From Alicyclobacillus sp. (lineage in GTDB: Bacteria > Bacillota > Bacilli > Alicyclobacillales > Alicyclobacillaceae), in contig JAIMAY010000014.1 of NCBI GenBank assembly GCA_023511725.1, positions 1 to 59,514 of the forward strand: DNA of 59,514 nucleotides, in the 5' to 3' direction. The translations under genes and the position numbers were made by a program. The notes beneath the pieces were generated by a model. The model did not search any database. It was not told where the DNA came from and was given only the letters and a program-made list of their open reading frames with translations. This document shows positions 33,041 through 41,477 of this stretch, piece by piece. Positions within the stretch are counted from its first letter, which is position 1. Every line of letters starts with the position of its first letter.

Positions 33041-34252
33041 TTATGGTTCGCCTCTCGAAAGTTCTTCTATCCTCGAGCGAAGCTCACTCGGGGAAAACTG
33101 TGAGGGTGGCATCAGACCCTCAAGAGCGTTCCATAGCTGGTCACCGAGAATGGCCAATGCAGCTGTGAACCATTCCTTCACCAGACGGGGCTCATGAAGC
33201 TTATCGAATAGAATGACCTTCCACAGAAAGAGGCGACCGGCCTTGAGCATGTCTTGGCCATTAAGGAGGCGACATGCCATATCCACATGGTGCAGGGCTT
33301 CGTCATAATCATTCGATAGAAAGTGCAGCCTGGCGTACTCTTCGTAAACACTCACCAGTGCCATGGTATTCTGACGTACGGAGAAATGCTTCTTGGCGGT
33401 TTCCAAACACTGTGCTGCACAGGCGAAGTCCCCCGTGTCCAGCCAAAGTACGGCAAGGTTATGCACGCACATGAAGTATCTCTCCACATCGCGGAGCTCG
33501 TAGATGTCCTTTGCCGCTTGTGTAGCCTTGATTGCCTCAGGAAGCAGCCCCAAACTTCGGTAGCAAACGCCAAGGCCGTGCAAACACTTTGCCTTGCCTA
33601 ACACGTCGTTGTGACGCTCCGCCATGCCAAGCGCTGTCTCAAAGGCGTCGACTGCATCCTGAAAGTTGCGCATCTCCAGCAGGGTACTCCCCAAGTTCAA
33701 CCAGGCCCGAAGCAAGACCTCGCTTGGCGGATTGCGGTCAATGATGTCTCGGTACACCCAAGCTGCACGGTCCCATTGGCGAAGGTTAAAAAAGCCGTGT
33801 CCCAACCGTATGCTGGCCTCCCAGTACAGATGAGACGGTGCACTTTCTGCTGCGGCGCAAAGCAGGGTCGTGGACAATGCATCCAGCAGCTCGGGTGTAT
33901 AGGGTGAGCATTCAGACCAAGCCAGAACGCCTTCTAGCATTTGGTCTGCAAGGCGAAGACCGAAGAACTTTCTCCAAGCCACACGGAGTTTGGCGACATT
34001 TCTCGTCTGCCTGCCCTTCTCCAGCAGTGCCAGCGCTTCCTGATACGACGTCTCATATTCGAGAAAGGGTACCAAGGACTCCAACGGAACGTCCAGTCGC
34101 TGCGCCAGTAGCCGCAGAGTTTCGAGTGAGGGTCGCACCTTGCCATGCTCAATTTGGCTGAGATAGGAGCGGTCAAATAAGCCTTCGGCAACCTGCGCTT
34201 GGGTCAAACCTTTGCTCAAACGTATGCGCCGGACTGCGGCCCCGACATCCAT
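33041..34252 (-). CDS. HTH-XRE/TPR transcriptional regulator (RNPP-like)
   Basis: 403 residues: an XRE helix-turn-helix at 1-60 (RRIRLSKGLTQAQVAEGLFD, YLSQIEHGKVRPSLETLRLL) followed by a helical repeat region to the end. Clear TPR-like units occur around 165-300 (WLNLGSTLLEMRNFQDAVDA, KAKCLHGLGVCYRSLGLLPE, VHNLAVLWLDTGDFACAAQC). This is the architecture of peptide-responsive RNPP regulators (PlcR, NprR, PrgX). Divergent, 99 bases away, is a gene for a small secreted peptide that is a plausible ligand precursor. The gene and its neighbours have visibly lower GC than the flanking sequence, suggesting acquisition. Peptide binding is inference. Confidence 0.85.
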   Translation of the reverse strand: MDVGAAVRRIRLSKGLTQAQVAEGLFDRSYLSQIEHGKVRPSLETLRLLAQRLDVPLESLVPFLEYETSYQEALALLEKGRQTRNVAKLRVAWRKFFGLRLADQMLEGVLAWSECSPYTPELLDALSTTLLCAAAESAPSHLYWEASIRLGHGFFNLRQWDRAAWVYRDIIDRNPPSEVLLRAWLNLGSTLLEMRNFQDAVDAFETALGMAERHNDVLGKAKCLHGLGVCYRSLGLLPEAIKATQAAKDIYELRDVERYFMCVHNLAVLWLDTGDFACAAQCLETAKKHFSVRQNTMALVSVYEEYARLHFLSNDYDEALHHVDMACRLLNGQDMLKAGRLFLWKVILFDKLHEPRLVKEWFTAALAILGDQLWNALEGLMPPSQFSPSELRSRIEELSRGEP

Positions 34253-34351
34253 GTTGTTCGCCTGCCTTCACTTATGAGAGAACGAGTCACACACGTGAGT
34301 TGTCGGTTTCTGGCATAATTCCATTGTACACAGATAGTAGGGGTATGGGTG

Positions 34352-34534
34352 ATGCTAACACTGGGAAAGAGGCGACTATTGTATTCCATGTCGACACTCG
34401 TCGTCTTGGTTATGAGCAACTGCCAACATGGAGCCCACATCTTCGTGATGGGGGCTCCTCCCGTAAAACGTGACACGATGACTACTTGTGATGGCTACAT
34501 GTATGTTCACGCAGAAGGGACTTTGAAGCAGTGA
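34352..34534 (+). CDS. Small secreted or membrane microprotein, candidate signalling pre-peptide
   Basis: 60 residues from ATG 34352 (GTG 34349 is also in frame). It has a basic start (KRR at 6-8), a hydrophobic core (LLYSMSTLVVLVM, 9-21) and a hydrophilic tail with two cysteines (24 and 46), ending YVHAEGTLKQ. That is the layout of exported pro-peptides such as Phr, PapR or NprX precursors. Cys24 is preceded by MSN, which is a poor lipobox. AGGGGT is upstream. Its TGA overlaps the GTG of the large membrane protein (GTGA), so translation is coupled. It is divergent from the HTH-TPR regulator. I recognise no family. Confidence 0.5.
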   Translation: MLTLGKRRLLYSMSTLVVLVMSNCQHGAHIFVMGAPPVKRDTMTTCDGYMYVHAEGTLKQ

Positions 34535-36414
34535 ATCTCCCATGGGTCATCGGAACATTGGTAGCCATCTTCAATGCGTGGATGGCCACCCGGCGTTTTC
34601 GCTTCCAGAGAGTCGCAGACCGGGCCGTGACGTTTTCACTTATTGTCGTTATCGACATCGTGTACAGCACCTTCGCCGCTGGCGTCCTGGGCATACTCTC
34701 CTCCGTGGGCTTCATGCTATGCAATCTCGTTGGAGCCTTCCTCATCCTTGGGGTGATGTGGATCTGTGGCCTTCTGCCACGGCGGACGACACCCTTCCGC
34801 CCAAATCGAGGGAGGATATCTTTTCGCCATCTTGAACGTCCGGCCAGGTGGGTCATAGCTATCCTGGCGGTGTTGTTGCTGTTGCTTGCCGTCATCGGTG
34901 TGATCCTGCCGCCCTTTGCGTATGACGAACTCGGATACCATCTCGTTGCGGTCGCCGTATGGGTGCAGCAACATCGAATCGTCGACACAACGCTGTCCAT
35001 CTGGGCCAATGCCTACCCGAAAAACGCTGAGTTGCTGTACTGCTGGCTGTACCTTGCCACACATAGCGATCTGCTCGTCCATCTTGGGCAATGGATCTTC
35101 GCCGCCTTGGGTATGGTGTATACCACCGCCTGCGCCAGACGCATCGGCCTGGGTGAAACAGGGGCTGTGGTTGCCGGCACGCTCTTTTTCCTGACGCCCA
35201 CGGTGATGCTTCAAAGCATCACCGATTACAACGACGTGGCTTTCACATCGATGTTCCTGGCATTTTTCTATTTTTACCTGGTTTCGGTCAGAGAGGGCTT
35301 TCGGTTGCGGTACAGCTTTCTCGCAGGTCTGAGCGGAGGCATGGCGCTCGGCATCAAGTCCTCGGCCGCTGCGTACATCGGGGTGTGCTTGGCTTTTGCG
35401 TTCATCAAAATGTGCCGACTATGGGCAAAGCGCACCGTCAGCCTGCGTTTTGTGGCAACCCAGGTCACCCTGGTTGTGGTTCCGCTCCTTGGAATCGGAA
35501 CGTATTGGTACATCCACAACTGGGTGGTTCATCACAATCCTATGTATCCATTCACTGTGAGTGTGTTGGGGCATGTCCTGTTTCCCGGGCTTGGCAGTGT
35601 TCATGACCTGATCATGGTGCCCAACACACCTGATGCGCTGAAAGGACTGCCCTGGTGGCAACAAGTGTTCATCTCGTGGACAAGCTTTCCCACCTACTAT
35701 GCCTATGACATGCAGATAGGCGGTCTCGGGCTTCAGTGGACGTGGTTGGAACTGCCCTGCGCTGTGCTGGTGACCGGTTACGCCCTGCGGCGGAGGCGGG
35801 ATTTGCTGATGGTCATCCTGCCGCTTGTCATCATTTTTGTGCTTCAGCCGTCGAATTGGTGGGGCAGGTACACGCTGTTTCTCGCTGCGCTGGGTGGGTG
35901 GGCCGTGTCGATGGTGATCGGCTGGATCCGGCAACAAACGCTTCGAACCGCACTGTACATGGCCACGATAGTGGGCATCTGCGCATCGTATGTCCTTGGC
36001 ATTGTGGCGTTTGCACGAACGAACCACAGGGATTCCAATCTCGTCATGCAAGCTTTGTTGACGGCGATACGAACCGAACCCTCGCAGCGCACGGTTGGCC
36101 ATGTGGTTTTCCCGGAGTACCGGTGGGTGGACAGCATATCGTCCACGGCAAGTATTGGATGCACGGATGATCTGCCATACGTGTATCCCCTTTTCGGGCG
36201 CCATGCTGAACACCCGGTGTATCTCGTGACCAGTGCAGATCTCGTGCAGACCGTTCAGCACCATCACATTCAATACATCATGTGTAAGGAAGGTGACGAT
36301 GTTGACCGCCTCGCCCGGCAAATACCCGCTTTCTTCCACCTCCTCGGCGATAACCATGCCTATCCGGTTTATCAGGTCCGGGGTGTTCCCGATGCTCATG
36401 CTCGTTCTTCGTGA
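34531..36414 (+). CDS. Large GT-C-like membrane glycosyltransferase (GT39/ArnT-like topology)
   Basis: 627 residues, 12 or more helices. After three N-terminal helices, the extracytoplasmic segment PPFAYDELGYHL carries adjacent acidic residues (D-E) in the position of the GT-C catalytic Asp. GLSGGMALGIKSSA resembles a conserved cytoplasmic GT-C loop. A C-terminal soluble extracytoplasmic part (about 520-620) follows. Such enzymes use polyprenyl-phosphate sugars. The start is GTG 34531, overlapping the microprotein stop, with AAGGGA 11 bases upstream. It overlaps the prenyltransferase gene by 23 bases; that gene may supply the lipid-linked pentose. Donor and acceptor are unknown. Confidence 0.75.
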   Translation: MNLPWVIGTLVAIFNAWMATRRFRFQRVADRAVTFSLIVVIDIVYSTFAAGVLGILSSVGFMLCNLVGAFLILGVMWICGLLPRRTTPFRPNRGRISFRHLERPARWVIAILAVLLLLLAVIGVILPPFAYDELGYHLVAVAVWVQQHRIVDTTLSIWANAYPKNAELLYCWLYLATHSDLLVHLGQWIFAALGMVYTTACARRIGLGETGAVVAGTLFFLTPTVMLQSITDYNDVAFTSMFLAFFYFYLVSVREGFRLRYSFLAGLSGGMALGIKSSAAAYIGVCLAFAFIKMCRLWAKRTVSLRFVATQVTLVVVPLLGIGTYWYIHNWVVHHNPMYPFTVSVLGHVLFPGLGSVHDLIMVPNTPDALKGLPWWQQVFISWTSFPTYYAYDMQIGGLGLQWTWLELPCAVLVTGYALRRRRDLLMVILPLVIIFVLQPSNWWGRYTLFLAALGGWAVSMVIGWIRQQTLRTALYMATIVGICASYVLGIVAFARTNHRDSNLVMQALLTAIRTEPSQRTVGHVVFPEYRWVDSISSTASIGCTDDLPYVYPLFGRHAEHPVYLVTSADLVQTVQHHHIQYIMCKEGDDVDRLARQIPAFFHLLGDNHAYPVYQVRGVPDAHARSS

Positions 36415-37255
36415 AATGCGTCCGATGCAATGGAGCAAAAACGCATTTGTATTCGCGGCACTCATCTTTACCGTCCCGCATATCAACGCAGGGATGATTG
36501 GAAGATGCTTGGGATGCTTTCTCCTTTTTTGCCTCGTATCAGGTACCGTCTATATTGTCAACGACTTCATGGATCTTCCCAATGATATGCAGCATCCGGA
36601 AAAGCGCTCACGCCCCATGGCCTCGGGAGCACTCCCCACTTCAACAGCCCTTGTCGCCGCAAGCGTGGCTGCAGTCATTGCGCTGACCGGTGCCTGGATA
36701 TTCTACTCAGGGGAGTTGTTCCTCTGCATCCTCGGCTATTTGATCCTCAATTTGGGGTATTCGATCCGGCTCAAACACATCGCTATTCTCGACATCTGTG
36801 CCATTGCGGCGGGATTTGTGATACGGGCCGTGGCCGGCGGCGTGGCCATCGGAGTGGAGCTCACCCCGTGGTTTCTGATTTGTGCATTGATGCTGTCGCT
36901 GTTTCTGGCAACCGGGAAGCGTCGGCATGAGTACGTGCTGTGGAACAAAAGCGGCGTCTCGTCCCGGCCTGTGATGAATCAGTACTCTCTTGAGCTCCTT
37001 AACCAACTCAGCAGCATCACCGCCACCTGCGTCATTCTGTCGTATGCCCTATTTACCCTCAGTTCACAGCACGCTCGCCCTCTGATGGTCACCATCCCCT
37101 TCGTGATTTATGGGGTGATGCGGTATCTCAAGATTGTCTATACCGAGGGGGCAGGGGGTAAACCTGAAGTGACGCTGGTGGAGGACAAGCATATCCTCGT
37201 CACGGTTGTCCTCTTTGCCATTACCGTTGTGATGGTTCTGGCGCTCAAGGACTGA
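36392..37255 (+). CDS. UbiA-family prenyltransferase, decaprenyl-phosphate phosphoribosyltransferase-like
   Basis: 287 residues, about eight to nine helices. The N-terminus REMRPMQWSKNAFVFAALIF, then YIVNDFMDLPNDMQHPEKRSRPMASGALP with the NDxxDxxxD and KRxRP pattern, are typical of DPPR synthase (Rv3806c-like), which joins 5-phosphoribosyl diphosphate to polyprenyl phosphate. A second Asp segment region is LDICAIAAGFVIRAVAGG. ATG 36392 has GGGGTG upstream; ATG 36398 is an alternative. It overlaps the GT-C gene. A hairpin lies 37 bases downstream. The phosphoribosyl role is inferred from family likeness. Confidence 0.83.
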   Translation: MLMLVLREMRPMQWSKNAFVFAALIFTVPHINAGMIGRCLGCFLLFCLVSGTVYIVNDFMDLPNDMQHPEKRSRPMASGALPTSTALVAASVAAVIALTGAWIFYSGELFLCILGYLILNLGYSIRLKHIAILDICAIAAGFVIRAVAGGVAIGVELTPWFLICALMLSLFLATGKRRHEYVLWNKSGVSSRPVMNQYSLELLNQLSSITATCVILSYALFTLSSQHARPLMVTIPFVIYGVMRYLKIVYTEGAGGKPEVTLVEDKHILVTVVLFAITVVMVLALKD

Positions 37256-37292
37256 GTCAATTGAGTTCGCTTTCAAATGACGCATCGATTTG

Positions 37293-37330
37293 CCCTGCAC
37301 CCCTCCCTAAGCTGAAGGAGGGGTGCAGGG
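37293..37330. terminator. Perfect hairpin after prenyltransferase gene
   Basis: Arms CCCTGCACCCCTCC and GGAGGGGTGCAGGG are 14 bases and perfectly complementary, with a 10-base loop. Neither side has a clear T run, so it may be a terminator or an mRNA-end stabiliser. The remaining 115 bases to the next gene hold nothing I recognise. Confidence 0.5.
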
Positions 37331-37446
37331 TGAATGTCAATCAAAGTATCTACGGTCGTCGCAGCATCTCTGAATCGTGTAGGCTACGGATGACCCTGTG
37401 GCATGCACCGTCAAACAGGCATGCGCGCCCATGGAGTTTGCCTAGA

Positions 37447-37749
37447 TCATTCGTCCTCCCCGCCCCAAAACACCTCGTCGAACTTCTCGCTGAAGACCTC
37501 GAACACTTCCCGGTGGAGGTCGTCGTCTTCGATGGTGAGGTAGGTGACGGTGCCGTCGTCGTCCACCACCATCTCCAGGACGTCGGAGTAGTCATGTTCG
37601 ATGTCAGCGGGATGGTAGGCGACGTACGTGTGGCCCTTGTAGTCCAACTCCGCCACGAGGGCAATCTGCACCTTCTGCCCGTCTTCACTTTCGAGCTCTG
37701 CCATCAGGTCCCGGTCGTAGATCCGGATTTCCGCATCTTTTTGTGCCAT
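37447..37749 (-). CDS. DUF1292 family protein (YrzB-like)
   Basis: 100 residues, very acidic (pI well below 5), with the DUF1292 core: an N-terminal beta segment, then VQIALVAELDYKGHTYVAYHP, and a C-terminal DDDLHREVFEVFSEKFDEVF. It is usually a small cytoplasmic protein of unknown function near yrrK-type genes in Firmicutes; here it stands alone. GAGGAGGCC lies before ATG 37749. The same frame stays open to 39507 on the opposite strand of ubiB, but this is shadow. Confidence 0.85.
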   Translation of the reverse strand: MAQKDAEIRIYDRDLMAELESEDGQKVQIALVAELDYKGHTYVAYHPADIEHDYSDVLEMVVDDDGTVTYLTIEDDDLHREVFEVFSEKFDEVFWGGEDE

Positions 37750-37983
37750 GTTCTGGCCTCCTCGGTGTGGAGTGTACCATATTGGGCGCATGTGCGCCCA
37801 TCGACGGTGGCGTGGTAGACTGTGGACATGATGAGAAGGCAGGGCGGGTGGCGGCGAGGGTGGAACGCGGATCGGCGGCGCGGCGTTCCCAGGCGCGCAA
37901 GGCGCGAAAGGGGGTGAGCGGCCATCCAGATCATCAGCAGGCGGGTCCGGTATTGGAATCGTTACCGGGAGATTGCCCAGATC

Positions 37984-39606
37984 TTGATGCGAGGGGGCTT
38001 TGGCTGGTTCCTCGAGGAGATTGGTGCCAGTGATCTGCTGCACCTCCCGCGCGGCGGGAGAGACGAGGACGTGCGGCGTGGGGCGGCACGCATCGGTGAG
38101 CGCCTCCGGCGGGTGCTGGAGGAATTGGGGCCGACCTTCATCAAGATTGGGCAGGTGGCCAGCCTTCGCCAGGACCTGCTGCCGCCTGAAATCGTCGCGG
38201 AATTGGCCAAGTTGCAGGATGACGTGCCGCCTACGCCGTTTCCGGAGGTCAAGCGCATCCTCGAGGCGGAGTTGGGGGTGCCGGTCGGTGAGGTGTTCAA
38301 GCGCTTCGACGAAACGCCCATCGGTTCGGCGTCCATCGGCCAGGTGCACCGCGCCGTGTTGCATGACGACCGCGTCGTGGCGGTCAAGGTCCAGCGTCCC
38401 GGCATCCGCGACGCGATGGAGACGGACCTGGATATTCTCTCTGACCTTGCCCGCCTCGCGGAACGGCACGCCGCTTGGGCAAGGCACTATCGCGTCACCG
38501 AGGTGGTGGAGGAGTTCCGGCGTACGCTGATGAACGAACTGAATTATCTGCAGGAGGCGCGCAATGCCGAGCGTCTGCAGGAACTCACCCGCGCCGACAA
38601 GAACGTGGTGGTGCCGTCCATCCTTTGGGAGCACACGACGCAGCGCGTGCTCACGATGGAATTCGTGGAGGGCATCAAGCTGAACGACAAGGCGGGGCTG
38701 GATCAGGCCGGGGTCGACAGGAAGCGGATCGCCGAGCAATGCGTGCAGGCGGTGCTCCGCCAGATTCTTGTGTATGGGGTGTTCCACGCGGATCCGCATC
38801 CCGGCAACCTGGCCGTTCTCCCGGACGGGCGCATCCTGTTCATGGATTTCGGGATGACCGGTCGGCTGTCGCCGGAGTTGAAGCAACGCCTCGCGGCGCT
38901 CATCATTGGACTGATGCGCCGCGACAGTGATCTCATCCTCCGCGCTCTGCACCGCATGGGCGTGGTACCGCCGGACATTGATGAACACCGGCTGCGCCGC
39001 GACATCGATGATCTGCGCGAGAAGTACTACGACCTGCCGCTCAGCCAAATCCACCTCGGCGAATCCGTGCGGGACATCTTCACCGTGGCGTTCCGCCACC
39101 GCATCCAGATCCCGGTCGATCTCGTCCTCGTCGGCAAAACCCTGATCACCCTCGAAGGGCTGGTCGAAGAGCTGGACCCCACCTTTCGCATCCTCGACGC
39201 CGCCGAGCCTTTTGGTCGGCATCTCCTGCGCGAACGGTTTGACCCGCGGACGTGGGCGCGCGCAGCGCTGGATGCCGTGATTGACCTGTCGGACGCGCTG
39301 CTGGACCTGCCACGCCAACTCCGCGGCCTCGTGCGCGAGGCGCGCCGAGGTCCCGTACGGCTCACGCTCGACGTGCCGGAGACGGATCGGCTGATGGCGC
39401 GGGTGACCGGCGCGGGTAGGCAGATTGCCCTCGCGCTCACCCTGCTCTCCGTCAGCATCGTGCTCACCGGCTGGATGATTGCCAGCGCGCTGGGCGGGGA
39501 CGGGCACCGCCTGGTCACGGAGCCCGTCACCCTCGTCGGCCTGATCCTTGAGGCGCTGCTGATGCTCCTGGTGTTGTGGAACGTCTGGCGATCCGGCCGG
39601 CGTTGA
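37984..39606 (+). CDS. ABC1/AarF/UbiB family atypical kinase-like protein
   Basis: 540 residues from the first canonical start, TTG 37984. UbiB motifs in order: KxGQ in FIKIGQVASLRQDLLP, the A-rich loop PIGSASIGQVHRA, the VAVKVQRPGI lysine, catalytic HADPHPGNL, and MDFGMTGRL (DFG). The C-terminus carries two membrane helices (about 475-535). The family supports isoprenoid quinone or lipid metabolism. The conserved N-terminal block (RYWNRYREIAQILMRGGFG) begins upstream of any canonical start: it reads in frame from ATC 37924, 7 bases after GGGGGTGA, and the frame is closed by TGA at 37915. Translation may therefore initiate at ATC 37924, giving 560 residues. Confidence 0.88.
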   Translation: MMRGGFGWFLEEIGASDLLHLPRGGRDEDVRRGAARIGERLRRVLEELGPTFIKIGQVASLRQDLLPPEIVAELAKLQDDVPPTPFPEVKRILEAELGVPVGEVFKRFDETPIGSASIGQVHRAVLHDDRVVAVKVQRPGIRDAMETDLDILSDLARLAERHAAWARHYRVTEVVEEFRRTLMNELNYLQEARNAERLQELTRADKNVVVPSILWEHTTQRVLTMEFVEGIKLNDKAGLDQAGVDRKRIAEQCVQAVLRQILVYGVFHADPHPGNLAVLPDGRILFMDFGMTGRLSPELKQRLAALIIGLMRRDSDLILRALHRMGVVPPDIDEHRLRRDIDDLREKYYDLPLSQIHLGESVRDIFTVAFRHRIQIPVDLVLVGKTLITLEGLVEELDPTFRILDAAEPFGRHLLRERFDPRTWARAALDAVIDLSDALLDLPRQLRGLVREARRGPVRLTLDVPETDRLMARVTGAGRQIALALTLLSVSIVLTGWMIASALGGDGHRLVTEPVTLVGLILEALLMLLVLWNVWRSGRR

Positions 39607-39694
39607 CGCGCCTGGCGCGGAGGACGTCGGTGGGCCGCTTGGAGGCGTGGCCGGCCTTGGCGGCCTGCGCCGAGCGGGTGGCCTTCGCGACGCG

Positions 39695-40636
39695 TCAGGC
39701 GAGCGCCCGGCGCAGGGCGGATCCGATGATGTCGATGGCCTCCTGAGCCTGCGGGAATAGTTGCGTCATGGATACAAAGCCGTGAATCATGCCCGGGAAC
39801 TCATGATACTCCACCGACACGCCAGCATCGCGAAGCGCGTCGGCGTACGCGCGACCTTCGTCGCGAAGCGGATCATATTCCGCGGTGATCACCACGGCGG
39901 GCGCCAAGCCGGCCAGGCTCTTGGCCAGTGCCGGAGACGCCAGCGGATCCTGGGCGTCAGCGGGGGTGCGCAGGTAGTGGTGGCCGAACCACCGCATATC
40001 GGCTTCTTCAAGGAAATAGCCGGTGGCGTTCTCACGCTTTGACGGGGTCTCACCGGCGAGGTCCGTCGCCGGATAGATCAGCACCTGCATGCCGAGTGCT
40101 GGACCGCCTCGGTCACGTGCGAGCTGTGCCATCACGGCGGACAGGTTGCCGCCGGCACTGTCCCCAGCGACAGCGATCCGGGCGGGATCGGCACCGAGTT
40201 CCGGTGCGTGCTCAGCCAGCCAGCGCAGCGCGGCGTAACATTCTTCCACCGGCTGCGGGAATTTGTATTCAGGGGCAAGGCCGTAGTCCACGGACACCAC
40301 GACCGCATCCGCCGCCTTGGCCAAACGCCGGCAGACGTCATCGTACACCTCGATGTCACCGACCACCCAGCCACCGCCGTGGATGTACAATACCGCCGGC
40401 AGGACGGCGTCGGTGCGCGGCCAATAGATCCGCACCGGCGTCTCGCGGCCGGGCAACAGGTCCGGAAGCTTACGATCTTCGATTCGCGCCAGCGCCACAG
40501 CGCTCGGCTGCTGCATCTGCAGGAAGCCGAGTCTGAAACTGTTCCGCGCTTCTTCCGGTTGCAGTTTGTGCAGTGCAATGCCGCCCATCTGTCGCAGCTG
40601 ATCCAGCATCGCCTGAGCTCTCGGGTCCAGCGGCAA
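39695..40636 (-). CDS. EST2-like carboxylesterase (hormone-sensitive lipase family)
   Basis: 313 residues, closely resembling the thermostable esterase EST2 of A. acidocaldarius in length and sequence (shared MPLDP start, YHGGGWVVGD-type oxyanion loop). Oxyanion motif HGGGW at 86-90; catalytic Ser160 in GDSAGG, Asp255 in YDPLRD and His285 in MIHGF. It is an intracellular enzyme with no signal peptide, acting on short- to medium-chain esters. The start is TTG 40636 with AAGGGTG 7 bases upstream. It faces the FNR-type promoter at 40780, from which it is transcribed divergently. Confidence 0.93.
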   Translation of the reverse strand: MPLDPRAQAMLDQLRQMGGIALHKLQPEEARNSFRLGFLQMQQPSAVALARIEDRKLPDLLPGRETPVRIYWPRTDAVLPAVLYIHGGGWVVGDIEVYDDVCRRLAKAADAVVVSVDYGLAPEYKFPQPVEECYAALRWLAEHAPELGADPARIAVAGDSAGGNLSAVMAQLARDRGGPALGMQVLIYPATDLAGETPSKRENATGYFLEEADMRWFGHHYLRTPADAQDPLASPALAKSLAGLAPAVVITAEYDPLRDEGRAYADALRDAGVSVEYHEFPGMIHGFVSMTQLFPQAQEAIDIIGSALRRALA

Positions 40637-40779
40637 ACGTCATCACCCTTCCCTGCGCGCGTAACGCGCGAGCCAGAATTGACGAACTCCTCTGTTATTG
40701 TAGCGCACGGGCATGACGGGCGGCCAGGGGTGTGGCGTAGGTGCCTTACGGAGGAGGGCAGGGAGGTGCACGTGCCGCC

Positions 40780-40822
40780 TGTGAAGCGCGTCACAAGGCG
40801 GGATCTGGGGTCGCGGTACAGT
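40780..40822 (+). promoter_or_regulatory. FNR/CRP-type operator with class II promoter
   Basis: TGTGAAGCGCGTCACA at 40780-40795 is a perfect TGTGA-N6-TCACA. TACAGT at 40817-40822 is a -10-like hexamer. The interval from box start to -10 (37 bases) is identical to that at 7689/7726, and the central N6 shares GCGCG. A start point near 40829 puts the box at about -41.5. Confidence 0.65.
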
Positions 40823-40848
40823 GGGCGGAGTGACGAGGAGGGGTACGC

Positions 40849-40869
40849 ATGCAACGTGAGCCGCTGTGA
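40849..40869 (+). other. Six-codon leader ORF with strong ribosome site and hairpin
   Basis: GAGGAGGGG is 5 bases before ATG 40849, which opens the short ORF MQREPL. TGCAACGT (40850-40857) can pair with ACGTTGCA (40880-40887). It lies between the FNR-type promoter and the 88-residue gene. It may be an upstream control peptide, or the 5' stub of a broken gene. Confidence 0.35.
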
Positions 40870-40969
40870 GCTTCGTCTGACGTTGCACTCGCTGTCTCGT
40901 TTCTGAAAGGTCCATCGTGGCCATGGCGCACCCTGATCATGGTACTATCCGGGAGAGGTGATGTTAGAG

Positions 40970-41233
40970 ATGCGGATCCGTGAACACGTGCTGCTCGGCA
41001 CGCAAAGCGTGACCGTCAGCGCCACGGCGAAAACCGACCTGTCGCGCGAAGAGCTGTTTACCGAAGCGGCGCGTGCTCTGTTGTTCAGGTATCAGGAGGA
41101 ATTCGGGCGCGAGGCGGTGGAGGCGGTGTTGCGCGCCTGGCTGACGCAGGGCGTGCCAAATACGGAGTGGCGCCTTCGTCCCGAGGACTCATGCTGGGAG
41201 ACGATGCGCGGCAACGGCCAGAGACGAACGTGA
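40970..41233 (+). CDS. Hypothetical protein downstream of FNR-type promoter
   Basis: 87 residues, soluble, unrecognised. It has a beta-rich start (MRIREHVLLGTQSVTVSATA), a helical middle (FTEAARALLFRYQEEFGREAVEAVLRAWL) and a basic end. ATG 40970 is favoured because AGAGGTG is 9 bases upstream; GTG 40958 and ATG 40961 lie on top of the ribosome site. Its promoter is probably the FNR-type one at 40780, 140 bases upstream, which hints at low-oxygen expression. Confidence 0.6.
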   Translation: MRIREHVLLGTQSVTVSATAKTDLSREELFTEAARALLFRYQEEFGREAVEAVLRAWLTQGVPNTEWRLRPEDSCWETMRGNGQRRT

Positions 41234-41477
41234 GAAGGGGGGCGGGGGGGCGGATCAGCCCCGTGTGACCGCTTGCCGGCGAGTGGTGGTGCACGGCAGC
41301 GTGGTGAGGTCCGATGCTGCCGTGACGCATTTGCCGGTGGAGCGGAACCCGGATCGGAATCTGCGCATTTACAGGTCTCTGTTGGCGCGCGGGCGGAGGC
41401 CAAAGCAGCGGTCACGCGCTCCATGGAACGCGACATCGATGGTCTGCATCGCGCGGAGAAAAGATGACGCACAACAA
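41234..41477. other. Intergenic, no supported gene
   Basis: Two overlapping plus-strand frames (41265-41531 and 41273-41467) have partly protein-like stretches, such as EAKAAVTRSMERDIDGLHRAE in the second, but neither has a ribosome site nor a recognisable family. A G-rich run (ten or more G with few breaks) lies near 41236-41252. It may hold the remains of a frameshifted small gene. Confidence 0.3.

Noticed and set aside
34412-34424. Lipobox around Cys24 of the 60-residue microprotein
   Set aside because: MSN-C lacks the small residue at -1 and the usual Leu at -3, so lipoprotein anchoring is unlikely.
37750-39507. Minus-strand extension of the DUF1292 frame to 686 codons
   Set aside because: Antisense to ubiB. 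Only the last 100 codons match DUF1292, and they have their own ATG and ribosome site.
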